Assembly: GCA_025093555.1 (NCBI GenBank)
Contig: JAIWNF010000068.1
Location: 1 to 64,000, forward strand
Reading direction: 5' to 3'
From: Circinella umbellata
Lineage: Eukaryota > Mucoromycota > Mucoromycetes > Mucorales > Lichtheimiaceae
Length of the DNA stretch: 64,000 nucleotides
The translations under genes and the position numbers were made by a program. This document shows, in pieces, positions 32,356 to 45,621 of this stretch. Within the stretch, counting starts at the first letter, position 1; each line of letters starts with the position of its first letter. A model generated the notes under the pieces. The model worked only from the letters and a program-made list of their open reading frames with translations. It did no database searches and had not been told where the DNA came from.

Positions 32356-35300
32356 TTTTTTTGTAGTTTATGATATTAATAATATATAAAAAGAGAAGTA
32401 AGGAAAGAAAAAAAAACTCACGGAAGTAACAGTAAATAAAGGACCCGAATGTTACAAAAAAGAAAAGCAGGGGGACCTTTTTTTTGGTATGTGTATCGAA
32501 ATCTGTAGTATGATGAGAGAGCGAGAGAGACACTATCACACTAGGTGAATGTACCATCTTGTTATGTAGCAATAGTGAAGCACCCGATCAAGTTTTATTA
32601 TTTTTTTGTGGCACCTTTTTTTTGTACCATAACAAAGGGTTTTGGCACTTGATGTGTTACAGATTTTGTAATTATTATAATAATATTAGAATACTTGTTT
32701 GCACCACGTTATACAAAAGAAAACTTTTAGAGTTTTTTTTTTTTTTTTATACATCATAAGTTAGTTAATATTATTATTAAACATTATATCATAGTAGTAT
32801 TTATTTTGAGATGGAAGTAAATATTTTTTAAATGACCGTGTGTGTGTCTGGTCTCTTTTATCCTATAATGTAGACCATAACATCCTTATCATCATTATCG
32901 TAAACATCATCATCCAAATTCTCAATCGTTACATGTCATTTATAATACTTCTTTTATTTTTATCACTAATCAAACAATGGCACATTGTCAACATAATGTT
33001 GTATTACTGTACACCCTCCAGTTTTCTTCTTTTTTTTATGTGTTCTTCGACCGAGTGACCCTTTTTTTTTCTGGAGATACGTGAGTGCTAGTATAACTGC
33101 CATGCACAAAATAAACATTAAAGCATACAAACAAAGAAGCATGACAAATAGTAGTAATAATAATAGTTACAACGCCATATGGAATATTTATTATTATAGT
33201 TTCTCTATTTTCCATGTGAATAAAACGCATCATTTAACCATCAACCATCTCTTTATTGTTTATTGTGATTAGTTTTATGTAGTATTAATGGCTGACATAT
33301 AGATATTGAACGAGCAGAAGTAATTTGTTCCTGCGGTTCTACTTAAAACTAATTATTTCTAAATCATCTATTTATCTTTACATTATTCCAAACAATGGTC
33401 CTTGATTCTCTTCATGGTTAAATATCGAAATCATACAATCAGAACATGAGTATCATTACTCTTATATATTATTGAGGTCTTTTTACCAACGGTTTAATTT
33501 TTATCAGAGTTTTTCTTCTTTTTCTTCTTTTGAGCTTATGCACGCTCATTGAATATCTAACAAGATATGGACTTTCAAGTACTCACAGTATAAATGTAAA
33601 TTAATCTGATTTTTTATACGTAATTACCGAGGTGTTTACAAACTCGACTGAAATCACAAGGTTAGTTTCTACGCAAATTCAAATTCCATATATTGTTTTA
33701 ACAAAGTCACACGCTATTGCTTTTGGATCGAATGAAATAAAACCAAGAGCTCAAAGATAAAAAGCTACTTTACCTTAAGTGAGATTGATTTAATCAAAAG
33801 AGTACACGACTCTTTCCTTTTGATGTATTATACCATACTCATCAGTCTTACTAAAACAAACCACTACTTTTCAGCACGCGTGATCCACGCAAGGTTGGAG
33901 TCTCTCGTTATGTTTTAATGCTTTCTAAAAAAAATGTAAATATCTTCAACTATCTTTCTTCTTTCGGTGCATCTGTGATGAGTAAAGCTCGTGTTAAAAC
34001 CAAGATCGAAAAACACTACTATTCGATCAAGTACCCCCATCTTCTGGAAACAAAAAATAGCTTTTATGTACACTGCCTCAAAAACCGTCCGGTAGCTTAA
34101 TTAAAAAAACAAGGTCACCCTGGATCCGTTTATGATATATGATCAAATAAAAGGTAGTAATTTCGAGTTAATCAGTAACATTATCCCAAACAAGTTTCAC
34201 TAAAAATTTTAAAGTACTTTGAACTTTTGTCAGCGGATGGTACAGAAGGACCAGTGGAAGATGGCAGAAAGAGTATATATATGTATGTCCCTGTATCTAG
34301 TAATCATTTACTACCTAGACGTTCTTTTGACAAGCCATATTGGAGGAGTATGTGATGGTTGCAAAGTAAAGCAATCAGATAAAAGAATATAAGAATGGAT
34401 AAAATCCACCAATCTATCAGCTCAAACCCACCTCCGTAAGTAATCGAATATATTCGATATTCGGTAGAAAATATGACACACACGACTTTCATTCCCTTTT
34501 TTCAATAGACGACGGCAATGACCATAAGTAGTGGCGTTATAAAATTCTTCTCAATATTGCTATTACATATGTATTACGTATTTACTTGAGTCATTGGTTC
34601 TCAATTAATCAAAAGTTGCATTCCAGAATCCAATAAGCATATTTATATTAACATTTGGTTATTCTTTTCTATTAACTCACCTGAAAGTATTGAAATGTAA
34701 TTTTTTGTTGTTAATTTTATGTTAGTGACTTGGCTTTATAAACAAGTATCATGTATCTGATGTTTTACCAGATACCTTTATGACTATTTATATAAAAATA
34801 GTCTAGCTATAGTTTACATGGTGTTAGGAAAGAGGAAAGATAACTTTTAAGAGTATTTGAATTATACTATATACTGAATCATCAAGATAATAAAGCTATT
34901 TGCGTATTTTGAAGATATTATCATCTACTTTATAGATGTATAGTATGTAAAGGTTTCCTATCTACAAATACCCTTTTTTTCTATATATAAAGTACGTATC
35001 ATGATGGATCCAATTAGTAAATTATAGTTTTCAGCCTCTAACATTAAAATAATGATTTTTTTTCATCAACTGATCCGTTTTTGCATATGTTTCATTATTC
35101 TTTATGATTTTTTATTCTTTTTTTTATACGTGCTCAGTAATATATAATAGATTATACACTCCTACCCCTGTTATTACTCACTCTTCCTTATCACAACCTA
35201 AAAATAACAGAACCACACAAGCCATATCATTCACTTTTTTTTAAAATAAAAAAGAGTGATAAAAAAACATAATGATATGTATAATAGTCAGCAAAGAATA

Positions 35301-35390
35301 GCTTTATTGCAGCAAGAGACTACGTAAGCACCGATTATTTATTCAAATTAACTGTGCATGTTATGAGCTATGATTGGTATTTATATTTGT
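32356..35390. other. 3-kb intergenic region between VAM7-like and H3 genes
   Basis: It is AT-rich with many T-runs, and includes the VAM7-like promoter on the minus strand. Only one exon-like frame (33879-34100) stands out. Nothing else is seen. Confidence 0.5.
33879..34100 (+). pseudogene. Orphan exon-like fragment
   Basis: Preceded by CTTTTCAG, a plausible splice acceptor, the frame reads ARDPRKVGVSRYVLMLSKK and continues without a stop to 34100, with SKARVKTKIEKHYYSIKYPHLL in between. Its composition is coding-like and richer than the flanks. I see no upstream exons. The IEKHYYSIKYPHLL stretch faintly recalls the end of a PAZ domain, but that is too short to rely on. Confidence 0.25.
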
Positions 35391-35985
<595 letters not shown>

Positions 35986-36022
35986 TTAAAAAAAGGAGGA
36001 AGAGAGTGAATAAAAAAAAAAT

Positions 36023-36033
36023 ACGCGACGCGT
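36023..36033 (-). promoter_or_regulatory. Overlapping MCB-like sites upstream of H3
   Basis: ACGCGA and ACGCGT overlap in an 11-bp GC-rich island inside otherwise A/T-only DNA, 47-57 bp before the H3 ATG. ACGCGT is the MCB word bound by MBF-type factors at G1/S in fungi, which fits S-phase histone expression. This is an inference from sequence and position. Confidence 0.4.
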
Positions 36034-36940
36034 TTTTATTTTTTTTTTATTTTTTTTGAGCCGACGGACCCCGCCTCTTCAATAAATATTTTATATCAAT
36101 AATTATTATGATTACTTTATTTTATTATTCTATTATTAACTTGCTATAAATGATAATGTACATTATTTATTACCCAAAATATATATGTGTATAACAGGTA
36201 GCAATTAATGTATTGAACGCTTTGATTTATTTATAATACGTAGTAGTATTCAGCTATAGTAGTAATAAACTTCTGGAAGAAAAAGAATATTACATTTGTG
36301 ACTGATTGTCAGACAGAGAATGTTAATAAAAATGTCAACTAGACTGTGTTAAAGCATTATAATGCATATACCAATCTTAAACACATTCTACTATTAGGTA
36401 AGTATACCCCAAAGTAGGTGTAGGCTGTTGGAAAACTAAAATAGTACGTAGCCCATCTATTTCTCATTATTCATCATAACAATAAAGTACTTCAAGTTAT
36501 GCCCTTGCATACTTAAACATACAGTTCTGTATAACCATCAGATTGAACCGATGAATAATTTATTATCATGAAATTATCGTTGTTGATGTTATTTATTATT
36601 ATTATCGTCATTTTGTAAAATAAAATAAAATAAAAAAGAACCACAATCATTGGAATTCTTTCGTACATAATACAAAAACAAATACATGAAGAAAGAGAAA
36701 GTTACAGTTTAACACAAAAATACTAAGGTTATAAAAAAATAGATATTTAAAGCGAAGAAAAAAAAAGTAAAAGGGTATGTTGGAATGAAAATAAAAATGA
36801 TGAATTATATAAAAAAAATAGTGACCTGCACAAATGCCGAAGTAAAACAGAAAGTGAAATGAGGAAGAAAAAGAAAAGGAAGAAAGGAAATAAAGATTGA
36901 TAGAAAAAAGGAAAAGGGAAGATAATTGTTGTTTTTGAGT
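36034..36940. other. Intergenic region between H3 and CSL genes
   Basis: This is AT-rich DNA holding the H3 promoter side and the CSL 3' flank. No ORF or structured element was recognised. Confidence 0.5.
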
Positions 36941-39055
36941 TTATGCTCGACAATCTACTACTTTGATACTTTGTGCAAGTTCTGGTGTTGATTCTGACCG
37001 TTGTGAAAGTCCTTTGTTGTTATTATTTTCATCTCGTATTACTGACCAAATGCTGAACTCGATAGCTTTACCAGAATGATACACAACTCCATCTTGGCGT
37101 ACAAACAATAGAGGTAATTCCAATCGTTTTACATGTCCTGAAGGTGGAATCAGAGAGGCTATCGAAGATGTTGTGTTGTTATCGCTATCGTCTTTGAGAA
37201 CTTCCATTGCTGTTGGTAGTTCGACAGAAACATGGGTACTGTGACGTGCAGATCCTGGTTGTTCTGGTTGGGAACTGACATGCCGTGCGGAAAGTGAACC
37301 ATGTGGTCCCAAATAACATTCAAGCATCTGTGGATCGGGTGCAGCTTGAATCAAGTGTTCTCCAAATATATCAACAGAGTGTGTATCAGGTTTATAAAGA
37401 ACTGAAGAAACGACAGGAAATGGTGTAATGCTACGACGAGTTGGCTGTGAAATTTTAAATGATGACGGTGATGTTGCAGAAGAAGGACTTGTTCCTTCAT
37501 GTTGCTGTTGAGATGGAGGCGATGGTAATGATGCTTGTTGTTCTTGTAACGGGGACCTTTCGGGCTCAAAGAAGCTGTATTCAAATTGTGCAATGCCAAC
37601 AATAGTCCAACAAAGATAATCATCTACTTCTTCATAAGCAAGTTCTAAACTTGGTTTGTTTGGACGAACAATACGTGATTCTGAAAAATCAATCCATGAA
37701 CTGCTTGTATGACCACCGGTTTCAGCACCATCGGAACAAATACCATCCATGGTAGCACCTGCTGCACTGAGATACATTGGTTTGTTTCGGCCATTGGTCG
37801 ATGCTAACTGAAGTGCCACCTTTTGCATTTGACTGACTGGACCAAAAGCACAGGGCGCAATTCTACCTTTGTCGACCTTACGTATAATTAAAAGTGGTGA
37901 AGTTGTCCCCGTATTATGATCACGAAGTATCAGCTCTGTACCGTAAGTCACTGGAATTCCTGCTGTTGCTGCCGCTTGCGAAGTTGTTAAAGCTGTGGAT
38001 GCGCTGCCTGGTATTGCTGTTGTTGTCGCTGGAACCCCTACTGCAAGGTGTTGATGATGGGGTTGTTGATAATGATTTGGTCCACCTACTGTTCCTTGCA
38101 TAGATGGGCGTACCAATATAATATCAAAAGGTGACCATAAAGCATTTTTAGCACATAAACGGTTGTCTGCTGAAGTCAAGTATTTTGTACGAACTGTTTG
38201 TGAATTAATTCGGTTGAAGAGTGAAATGGGTGCATTGGTTAATATACATGAGGATACATTGCGTGCTTTGGCCGTCTTTTTGGAAGGTTTGGATATAATC
38301 GAAATCGGATGAGATAAAAAGGTTGCATAGGGTTGTTCTTGTTGTGCCAAGTTCAGACTTACACGCAGGCAAAACTGTTTGGCCTTAGCTGTACCTGTAA
38401 CATGTAAAAACTTGAAACTACCAGAAAGTGTTTCGTCCAGCATGACTCGTTGCTCCAAGGGTCGTTCTCCATTTTCACAAACAATCGCCATGGAAATGTC
38501 GTGAGCATGACGGTCCACAAACCCATGTGATCGTAAGGTAACAACAGGTGGTGGACATAAAAACCGTTTTTCGGATCCATACGATTTTTGAGCAACAGCA
38601 GCATGTAAACATTTTATTGTTGTCATTGATTGGGACATTACAGAATTATTGTCATGTTTTCGTTGCTTTACTACTCGTTCTTCAATGTTGGTTTCGTCTT
38701 TATTGTTATCTTTTAAATCGTCGTCGTTATAGCTATTGTTGTTAATATTGACGTTGCTATCTTTATCGTCAATCCAACGTCGTTTAGAAGCCATTGTTGG
38801 AGTTGTGAAATTTGGAGAAGCGGAAGAAGAAGCTGAAGAAAAAGAACCGGAGATTGCAGTTGTGTTTGTCAGTGCTGATATACTGATGTCGGTTCTTTTA
38901 TTTGAGGCTGTGGTAGTAGAAGAATCACCGTTGGAATCAAGTAATGCTTCAATTGACATTGACTGTTGTGTTTGCGTTGGAGAAGAGTTAACTAGTTGAA
39001 CTCTTTTACTAGAACCGAAAACTTGTTGTGAAACAATTTGTGAATGTTGACTCAT
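36941..39055 (-). CDS. CSL-family (CBF1/RBP-J/Su(H)/LAG-1) transcription factor
   Basis: This is a single-exon gene of 704 aa. CSL proteins bind GTGGGAA-type sites. In animals they end the Notch pathway; fungi lack Notch, and their CSL proteins (Cbf11/Cbf12 in fission yeast) act as direct regulators, for example of adhesion and lipid genes. Residues 1-145 are Ser/Thr/Asn-rich and disordered. The LAG1-type RHR-N domain (~148-265) has KCLHAAVAQKSYGSEKRFLC, matching the AQKSYGNEKRFF signature, and PISIISKPSKKTAK. The beta-trefoil domain follows (~265-500), with RTKYL, NALWSPFDI and low-complexity insertions (residues ~330-370 and ~505-545). A C-terminal IPT/RHR-C-like domain (~550-690) ends ELPLLFVRQDGVVY and IEFSIWSVI. 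The insertions are typical of fungal members. Confidence 0.92.
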   Translation of the reverse strand: MSQHSQIVSQQVFGSSKRVQLVNSSPTQTQQSMSIEALLDSNGDSSTTTASNKRTDISISALTNTTAISGSFSSASSSASPNFTTPTMASKRRWIDDKDSNVNINNNSYNDDDLKDNNKDETNIEERVVKQRKHDNNSVMSQSMTTIKCLHAAVAQKSYGSEKRFLCPPPVVTLRSHGFVDRHAHDISMAIVCENGERPLEQRVMLDETLSGSFKFLHVTGTAKAKQFCLRVSLNLAQQEQPYATFLSHPISIISKPSKKTAKARNVSSCILTNAPISLFNRINSQTVRTKYLTSADNRLCAKNALWSPFDIILVRPSMQGTVGGPNHYQQPHHQHLAVGVPATTTAIPGSASTALTTSQAAATAGIPVTYGTELILRDHNTGTTSPLLIIRKVDKGRIAPCAFGPVSQMQKVALQLASTNGRNKPMYLSAAGATMDGICSDGAETGGHTSSSWIDFSESRIVRPNKPSLELAYEEVDDYLCWTIVGIAQFEYSFFEPERSPLQEQQASLPSPPSQQQHEGTSPSSATSPSSFKISQPTRRSITPFPVVSSVLYKPDTHSVDIFGEHLIQAAPDPQMLECYLGPHGSLSARHVSSQPEQPGSARHSTHVSVELPTAMEVLKDDSDNNTTSSIASLIPPSGHVKRLELPLLFVRQDGVVYHSGKAIEFSIWSVIRDENNNNKGLSQRSESTPELAQSIKVVDCRA

Positions 39056-39158
39056 GAAACAATTTTTAAAAAGAAAGGATAAAATAAAGAAAAGTGGTAA
39101 AGAAGGGAAAATTATTATGCCTTAAATATAAATGTTGTTGAGAAGTTGATCACCTGTG

Positions 39159-39191
<33 letters not shown>

Positions 39192-39491
39192 TGTTACTAT
39201 GGCGATGATGATGTTGCTAGGTTATTAAAATATTATTAACAGAAAAAACGTGAAGAGAAAGAGAAAGAAGAAAAAGAATATGAGAATGTGAATATGAAAT
39301 TTAATAAACTAGATTACAGTATAGCTGATGTAATAATATAATGGGGGGAGAGGATAAAGGTTGTTGATGTGAATACTAGATGATGAAAGCATCTCAACAT
39401 AACACAACACAATAAGGAAGGGCTAATTGATAGGCGGTGTTTCGTTTTTTCGAATGAAATGAAATGCAAAAACAGTTTTTTTTTTTTTCGT

Positions 39492-39642
39492 TTAACCTGT
39501 TTTAATCAAATCAACACCCAATTGTCTGCGGAGATTTCGTGAGTCATACTCTTTTGGAGCGACCTCATTGCTTGCTGTCAACCAAACCACTTCTAGAGGA
39601 AATGGGAATTGAACAAATAGTCCTGATGTACCTCCAAGATGA
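39492..39642 (-). pseudogene. Orphan 3'-terminal exon, unknown protein
   Basis: After a plausible acceptor (CAATAG) at 39643, a 50-residue stretch runs to a stop at 39494-39492. It contains HLGGTSGLFVQFPFPLEVV and ends LRRQLGVDLIKTG. The composition is coding-like and clearly richer than the AT flanks. Upstream on the minus strand I find only weak frames (39955-39734) with no clear partner exon. An A11 run follows the stop closely. It may be the remnant of a lost gene. Confidence 0.4.
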
Positions 39643-42600
39643 CTATTGACAGTAAAAAAAAATGGTTAATAATAGACATTAGCATCATGTAGCTTATTCA
39701 TTCAATATTTTCTAATGAAATGTACTCATATGATTATAAATATAACGGGTTTCTTCTTGTTCGATCTAACAACGGCAAAAAGAAATTATAATAGGTCACG
39801 AGAGCTTCAAACTCTCCCACGCAAAAATATGCATATAAAATAAAGTCATTCATTCCCAACAAGAGTATTTTCTCAAAGAGAAATATATATATTTTTATGA
39901 TTGTGTACTTAAAACAATTTAAATATACTTTATTATTATTTGACATTATAGGCAATCGTCGAAATGCAATTTGCTAAAGATATGTGGTTTCTCACATTTT
40001 TTTCCCTTTCTTCTGGACTACTGTAATGCGAATTTCCTTTTGTAGTCTAGATAATCTTTAGCGCACTGATCTCCGTAATGACGAAACGGGTTGCCTCGAC
40101 GAGTTATGATGCTTGACGATGATGTGACCACAGATTGGATAAATATAATCAACAACCCGCGGTAACTAGTTCTCAATGGAAGTGATAAACAACATATTTT
40201 ATTTATTACCCTGTCTCCCCCCCCCCAACTGTTTTTTTCCACACAGCAAAATCTTTTCAATGTAAAAAGCCTTTTCGCACGGCTTTCATTTTCACACGAA
40301 CTATTGTGTGTATTTTGAAAATAATGCATGCGATAATTTTACAGATTCAAATGTAAACATGTGATGTACATATCTAAGAATGCTTGTATCATCTATGGTT
40401 TTATCGAATATTTTTTTATCACGATTATATGTTATTCATTTAAAAAAAATACTTGAAGATTGATGATAAACGGAGAATTGTTTTGTTTTGTTTTTTTGTT
40501 TTTTTTTTTTTTGGTGTACCGAGTAGTTGGGTTTCTTTTTCTACTTTCACAAGCTAATGATTTGTTTTTGAGACGAATGATTGACCACAATTAGCTTATT
40601 GTTAAACCTGGATATAACGGGGAAACCTGGTTTGAGGTTATTTTTTTTTTCGTGCGTCACACTGACCATCATCATTATCATTATAGGCAATATGCTGTAC
40701 TTCGATTAAGCACATCCTCTTAATCTTTAGTTCATGCAACAGACTTTAAGCTCCTGTCAATATTTTTTTTAAAAGAAGTAACATGTATATAAACTATAAT
40801 AACATTCCTTATTGACTTGGAATTTTGAAGAAATGTATATACGTGTCACTATTTATTACATTTTTATATTCTATTACTCATTAATCGTCATCAACTTTTG
40901 ATACATTGGCAAGTAATATTATTGAAACTTTTATCATCCCTCATCCAGGATTTACCATATGGGGTTATGCTTTGTTTATCAGCTGTCACGAGGCACATCT
41001 ACCGTCTTTATCCAGTCTTTTGGATAATTACTCTTTCTGTTCTCTGCTTATAACTATAATTTTCCATAATACAAGAGTTATAAAAACGTATCATCAAGCC
41101 TATATTAATATATTTTACATATTTTGTTAGTGGAGCGCTTGTATCATAATCAAGGCAACATATTTATTTATATTACTTATTACTGGTCTTAAAAAAGAGT
41201 TCTAGGGACAAGGTCAAATCAAGAATATAATTTTAAAATAAACACCCGTTTCATTTACTTGATGTGTGTTGTTAAAAAACAGAAACATGTAGAAAGTACT
41301 ACTACAAGAAAAACAACAACACTAAAATAACTCCATACATTATTCCATATTTTGTCTTCCATAGTAAAAAAAAGACATTATATTTTGTTTCCTTTTTCCC
41401 TGTCATGATTTATCGATATATCAAATGTGTGTCATTAAAAACGAAACCGGATGGTTGGTATTATTGTCTTTCACACTGCGTTATTTATATATTATCATTA
41501 TTATTAACAATTATGTCGCGCGTCATTTTATAAGGCAATATCATTGTAATGAAATCAACAAGAAAAAATTCAAGGGGCTGAGCTCTTGCGATTAGAAAAG
41601 GAAGACAAATCGTATGATATGAATGTACAACCCACTTGTTATTTTTTTCCCAGGAAATTTACATACGGATTGTTTTTATTTCATGTCTCATTGAACACAG
41701 CGCCGGGTTTGGCATATTTGTTCGAAACAGGTCACACATGTATTAAATTAATACGAAAAGTCCCTGTTGAGATACAGGGGAAAGGATTGAGCTAGTATAT
41801 AGTGTTTTGCGTTTAAAATATATACGTAAAATGAGGGGTGAGTAGAAAATATAATGAATATAAACACTCAGAGATTTAATATAACCCTTGGCACTTGGGT
41901 GAAATTTTTCAATATAATATGGTGCGGCTCAACTTAAATAGCCCAATTTCAAACTATTTCTAGTCCGCCCAAAATGAGCAAAACCAAAATTAAAACTAGA
42001 ATGGCATCTGAAGAAAAAGATTCTTGGATTGGATTTTGAATTGGAAAGTTTGAAGTAAGGCAGTTTAGGCTGGGTAGAGGAAAAATGTTACAGCTGAATG
42101 TGAATATAAACACCTATTATGGTACCATATATGGAAATAATATGCCTTTTAATTTTAGATTATTCCATTATAGATGTGTGAAAGGACAGATAGTATATAG
42201 GACATTACTATCTCTTTTTCTTACTATTATATTTAATCTATAATAACTTTATAAATACATGTAATATTTCATATTTAGACAATGATATATAAGAATGATA
42301 AAGCTTATATTAGTTACGTAATAGTAAAAAGTAACAAGTGTAAATTGATAGATTATATAATCAACTAGTATATAATGATGAACTATTTTTAAAAGAACTT
42401 CCATTACTATTATAGTTTATGTAGTTACTATAAATCAAAGACTATCATATAACCATATAGATATATACATAATTATTACTGCTTTAGCGGTGTTTGCACC
42501 ATAATTAGGAACTAACTCATCAGAAAAAAAGAGTATATTTTCTAAGTACGTAACCTGAAATTTGAGTTATAATGCCAAATATTTTTGCTTTTATAAAATA

Positions 42601-43002
42601 GTCCCCACTTGTATTTATGTGTGCTTGTCTGTAACTACTAACTACTAGTAATAAATACCAATAGAACTCATAAAAAATGAAAGAGTACCTGTTTTCTGTT
42701 TTTCTTTCAAATTTAGGATAGTACTTAACTGGATAAGTAGGGATAAAAAGAGAGAAAATCATTTTGGGAATAGCTACAGAAAAAAAGTTCCTGATACACA
42801 AAGTTCATAAAATATAAGCAATGTATGTCGTTGTTATTATGGTGGTTAATATTCTTTAGGAGTTTGTAACAGACTGCAGATTATACTAATTCATCAGATC
42901 TATAATGATTTATTATACCTGGTGACCTCCTTTCTGCTTTGACCTTACTTTCATAACATATATATAGGTACATAATTCAAACCTTGTACTAGTTAATCGC
43001 TC
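39643..43002. other. Intergenic region before the inverted-repeat structure
   Basis: AT-rich DNA with frequent mono-T/A runs. Frames at 40018-40329 (minus) and 41586-41795 (plus) have mixed composition but no recognised family or splicing context. No gene is supported. Confidence 0.4.
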
Positions 43003-44371
43003 TCTAACAACTATAAAACAACAATAGTACAAGGCTTAATCCCAGACTTTTGACTTTTCTAGAAACAAATCTGCTTTCTAATGTCAGTGTGTTTTTTTCC
43101 TAGAAATGATGTGCTTGTAAAGTAATTGCTGATAACAGCTAGTTTTTCAGCTTTATAAACTTTGCTTGATGATTGTTCCAAAGGTTCCTTGATTCTATTA
43201 TCTTTGTCGATTTGCTGCTTCTTACAATATCTTTTGTTTTGGATATGACATCCTATCCTTGTTTTTCTTTACCAAAACTTTTTTCTCCGTATTCTTACCT
43301 CCTTCTAGCCTGCCCGTATTACTTTGCTATACTTTTGCTAATCCTTCTTTTCGTATCATCCATCCAACATTACATCAGGCGCTGGAGTACATAATAAAAA
43401 GATACCAACTAATAGTAATGAGTTTACCCAAAGTTATCATAGACTAGATACAAAAATCAGAAAGAAACGTAAGCTGAAATGGGAAAGAAGTGTTTTACGC
43501 TATGGTCTATGTTATATTCTATTTTATAGACCAAATGAAATTTATTGTTATCATTATCTTGTATTAGAGAACAAAGAATAGACTAATAATTTATAACAAC
43601 AATTTTTTATTTTAGAAAAGAAAACAGAACGATATTCATGTCGCGATACCAACAATTTTATTGGCTTTGTAGTCACAAAAAATACTCTCGTACTCCTTCA
43701 CTTCTTTTCCAACTCTTCTTGAAATCGCGTAGTATTCCTTGTATGTTGATGAAATGCTTGAGCAGGAAAATCCCCATCACATGGACTTGCAGTACCTTAA
43801 TGTTTAGTATATTAACACCATTTTATATCGCCTACAGACGCGCTGTTACCCATTAATATCAAAAAGCGAAAAACGCTCGTATATTTATTAAAAGAAGAAA
43901 ATATTAGTATCATGACTACAAATAAAGTAAGCTAAAATAATATAATGCTAACCTTTCTAATACACTCAAGATCTTGTTACTGTGAAGCCACAATATTTTG
44001 ATGCATTCTGGCAGGGTCTCTTGGCAAACGAGAAGCATCAGCTGTCCTCCGTAATGGTCTAATCATCAATAAAGAATTAAAGATGACCCCAACCACCTAG
44101 ATACAACTCTCCCAATGAGCGTAAGAAATATTGGAAGCTGAAATTTTTGGAAGGACTTTATTGACTATAGTCAGCATGGTAATTTTTCATTAGCCTATCA
44201 TTTCGGCAATACTTTTGTGACAGTGCTGAGTTTCCGCCACAGGAAATGGGCGGAAACCTATAGTGTAAACCTTTTTCACTCAATCAATATGTCTATGGAA
44301 TTATGAAATGAGAAGTTTTATTGATATAATAATAAAATCGAAAGACAGACACAGACACACACACAGACACA

Positions 44372-44419
<48 letters not shown>

Positions 44420-45621
44420 AGCTATATTTCAAGCTATGAAAAAAGATACTCTAATGTCCATTTGACCTCTGCTGAGTGGGTCTCATTGTCATTTCTAAAG
44501 TCTAGGTTTGTCCACATGCATAAAAATTCTACTCCTCTACAACTAATAAATTCAGTTGTTGTGCATTGACGGTCGATGTCGGGCTTTAAGCTATTAAGGC
44601 CAACATTATACTGAACAACGCAAAACCAGTGTTCTAAAAAAAGTCATTATTGCCATATATATGCTATTGTACTATATTTTATCTGCATAGTCCCTGTTGT
44701 GAACCGGTTATAATAATAATAATAACAGATATTTTAAATAAACCACATTACTTTTAATTCATTCAATATAATGTAACATATTTATTTTTACTGGTAACTA
44801 AAATATCATATTTGTTTATCTACTGACTTGCAAATCCCGAGATCAGATATTGTAACTAGAACAATGAACAAGAAAACATTATAACTAATAGAACAGAGTA
44901 TCAAAAGAAGAACCTGTAAAGTTTAGAATAAAGAGTATCTAATGGATATATCCCCCTGTCACACGTAGAGTTATGGGGATGATTCTTTTTAAAAGTTTTG
45001 CGTGGAAAAAGATTATTTTTATTATAATTTTTATTTTACTATTTCTGTACACATGATTTTCGGAAGGTTGAACAATATTATAAAATAAATAATAAATAAA
45101 ATAAAGTAAAATAAAATGGGTCATAGATTTAACCATGCAAAGTATTAGTAAACTACATTAGTTACTGTAGCGAGACTAGATTTTAGTGGAATCAATTGAA
45201 TAATATTGTTGCATTACAAAATGCATAATTATAATTTGTTGGTGTTATTTAGGCCGAGTACCGATTAGCCTTATGTCAACCCCCCCCCATTTGGTTGTAA
45301 GCGCGGTAGAGAAGACCGGGATTATGTTCTTGGTGAAGTAAATTGCTTAATACAAAAAGTATCTTTAAATACAAAAATATAATTGTTTTTGTTCAATTAT
45401 AAGTTTATTTTATTTTATTTTATTTGTACATGATATATTGACATATCATAATCGCAATTTATCTACCAGAGTGCTAGTCCTAGCAAAGAAATAAACTTAT
45501 TTTGGTATAATTGTCAGGTTGCGTTCGTAGCACTTATTAATCAAAACAGTGAAAGCAAGGACATGATCATGGTGCAATATCATCAACTTAGGCATACCAG
45601 CCATCAAGCTGGCAGAAACAT
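43003..45621 (+). repeat. Left arm of the large inverted repeat
   Basis: It matches 55098-52482 on the opposite strand. Open frames of 65 and 72 codons (45136-44939 and 43638-43856) encode identical peptides in the two arms, whereas the outer ~200 bp differ at roughly 5% of positions, so identity rises towards the core. Small frames in the arm have no recognised family. It contains a compound (CA)n(GA)n microsatellite at about 44345-44417. Confidence 0.95.
44345..44417. repeat. (CA)n(GA)n microsatellite in left arm
   Basis: Interrupted CA repeats run directly into an uninterrupted GA run. The mirror copy is at 53685-53760 in the right arm, with nearly the same length. Confidence 0.95.

Noticed and set aside
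37351..37623. ORFs on both strands inside the CSL gene
   Set aside because: They are shadows of the 704-aa CSL frame and its low-complexity inserts.
40605..40650. AACCTGGATATAACG-like word resembling a Tc1 terminus
   Set aside because: Only one end is visible; no paired terminus within several hundred bases.
43638..43856. 72-codon ORF identical in both inverted arms (also 54464-54246)
   Set aside because: Identity reflects the arms themselves, not selection on protein. No motif and no coding signature beyond an open frame.
44939..45136. 65-codon ORF identical in both arms (also 52966-53163)
   Set aside because: It is rich in Ile/Lys/Phe from AT-rich DNA with no recognisable domain; chance frame.
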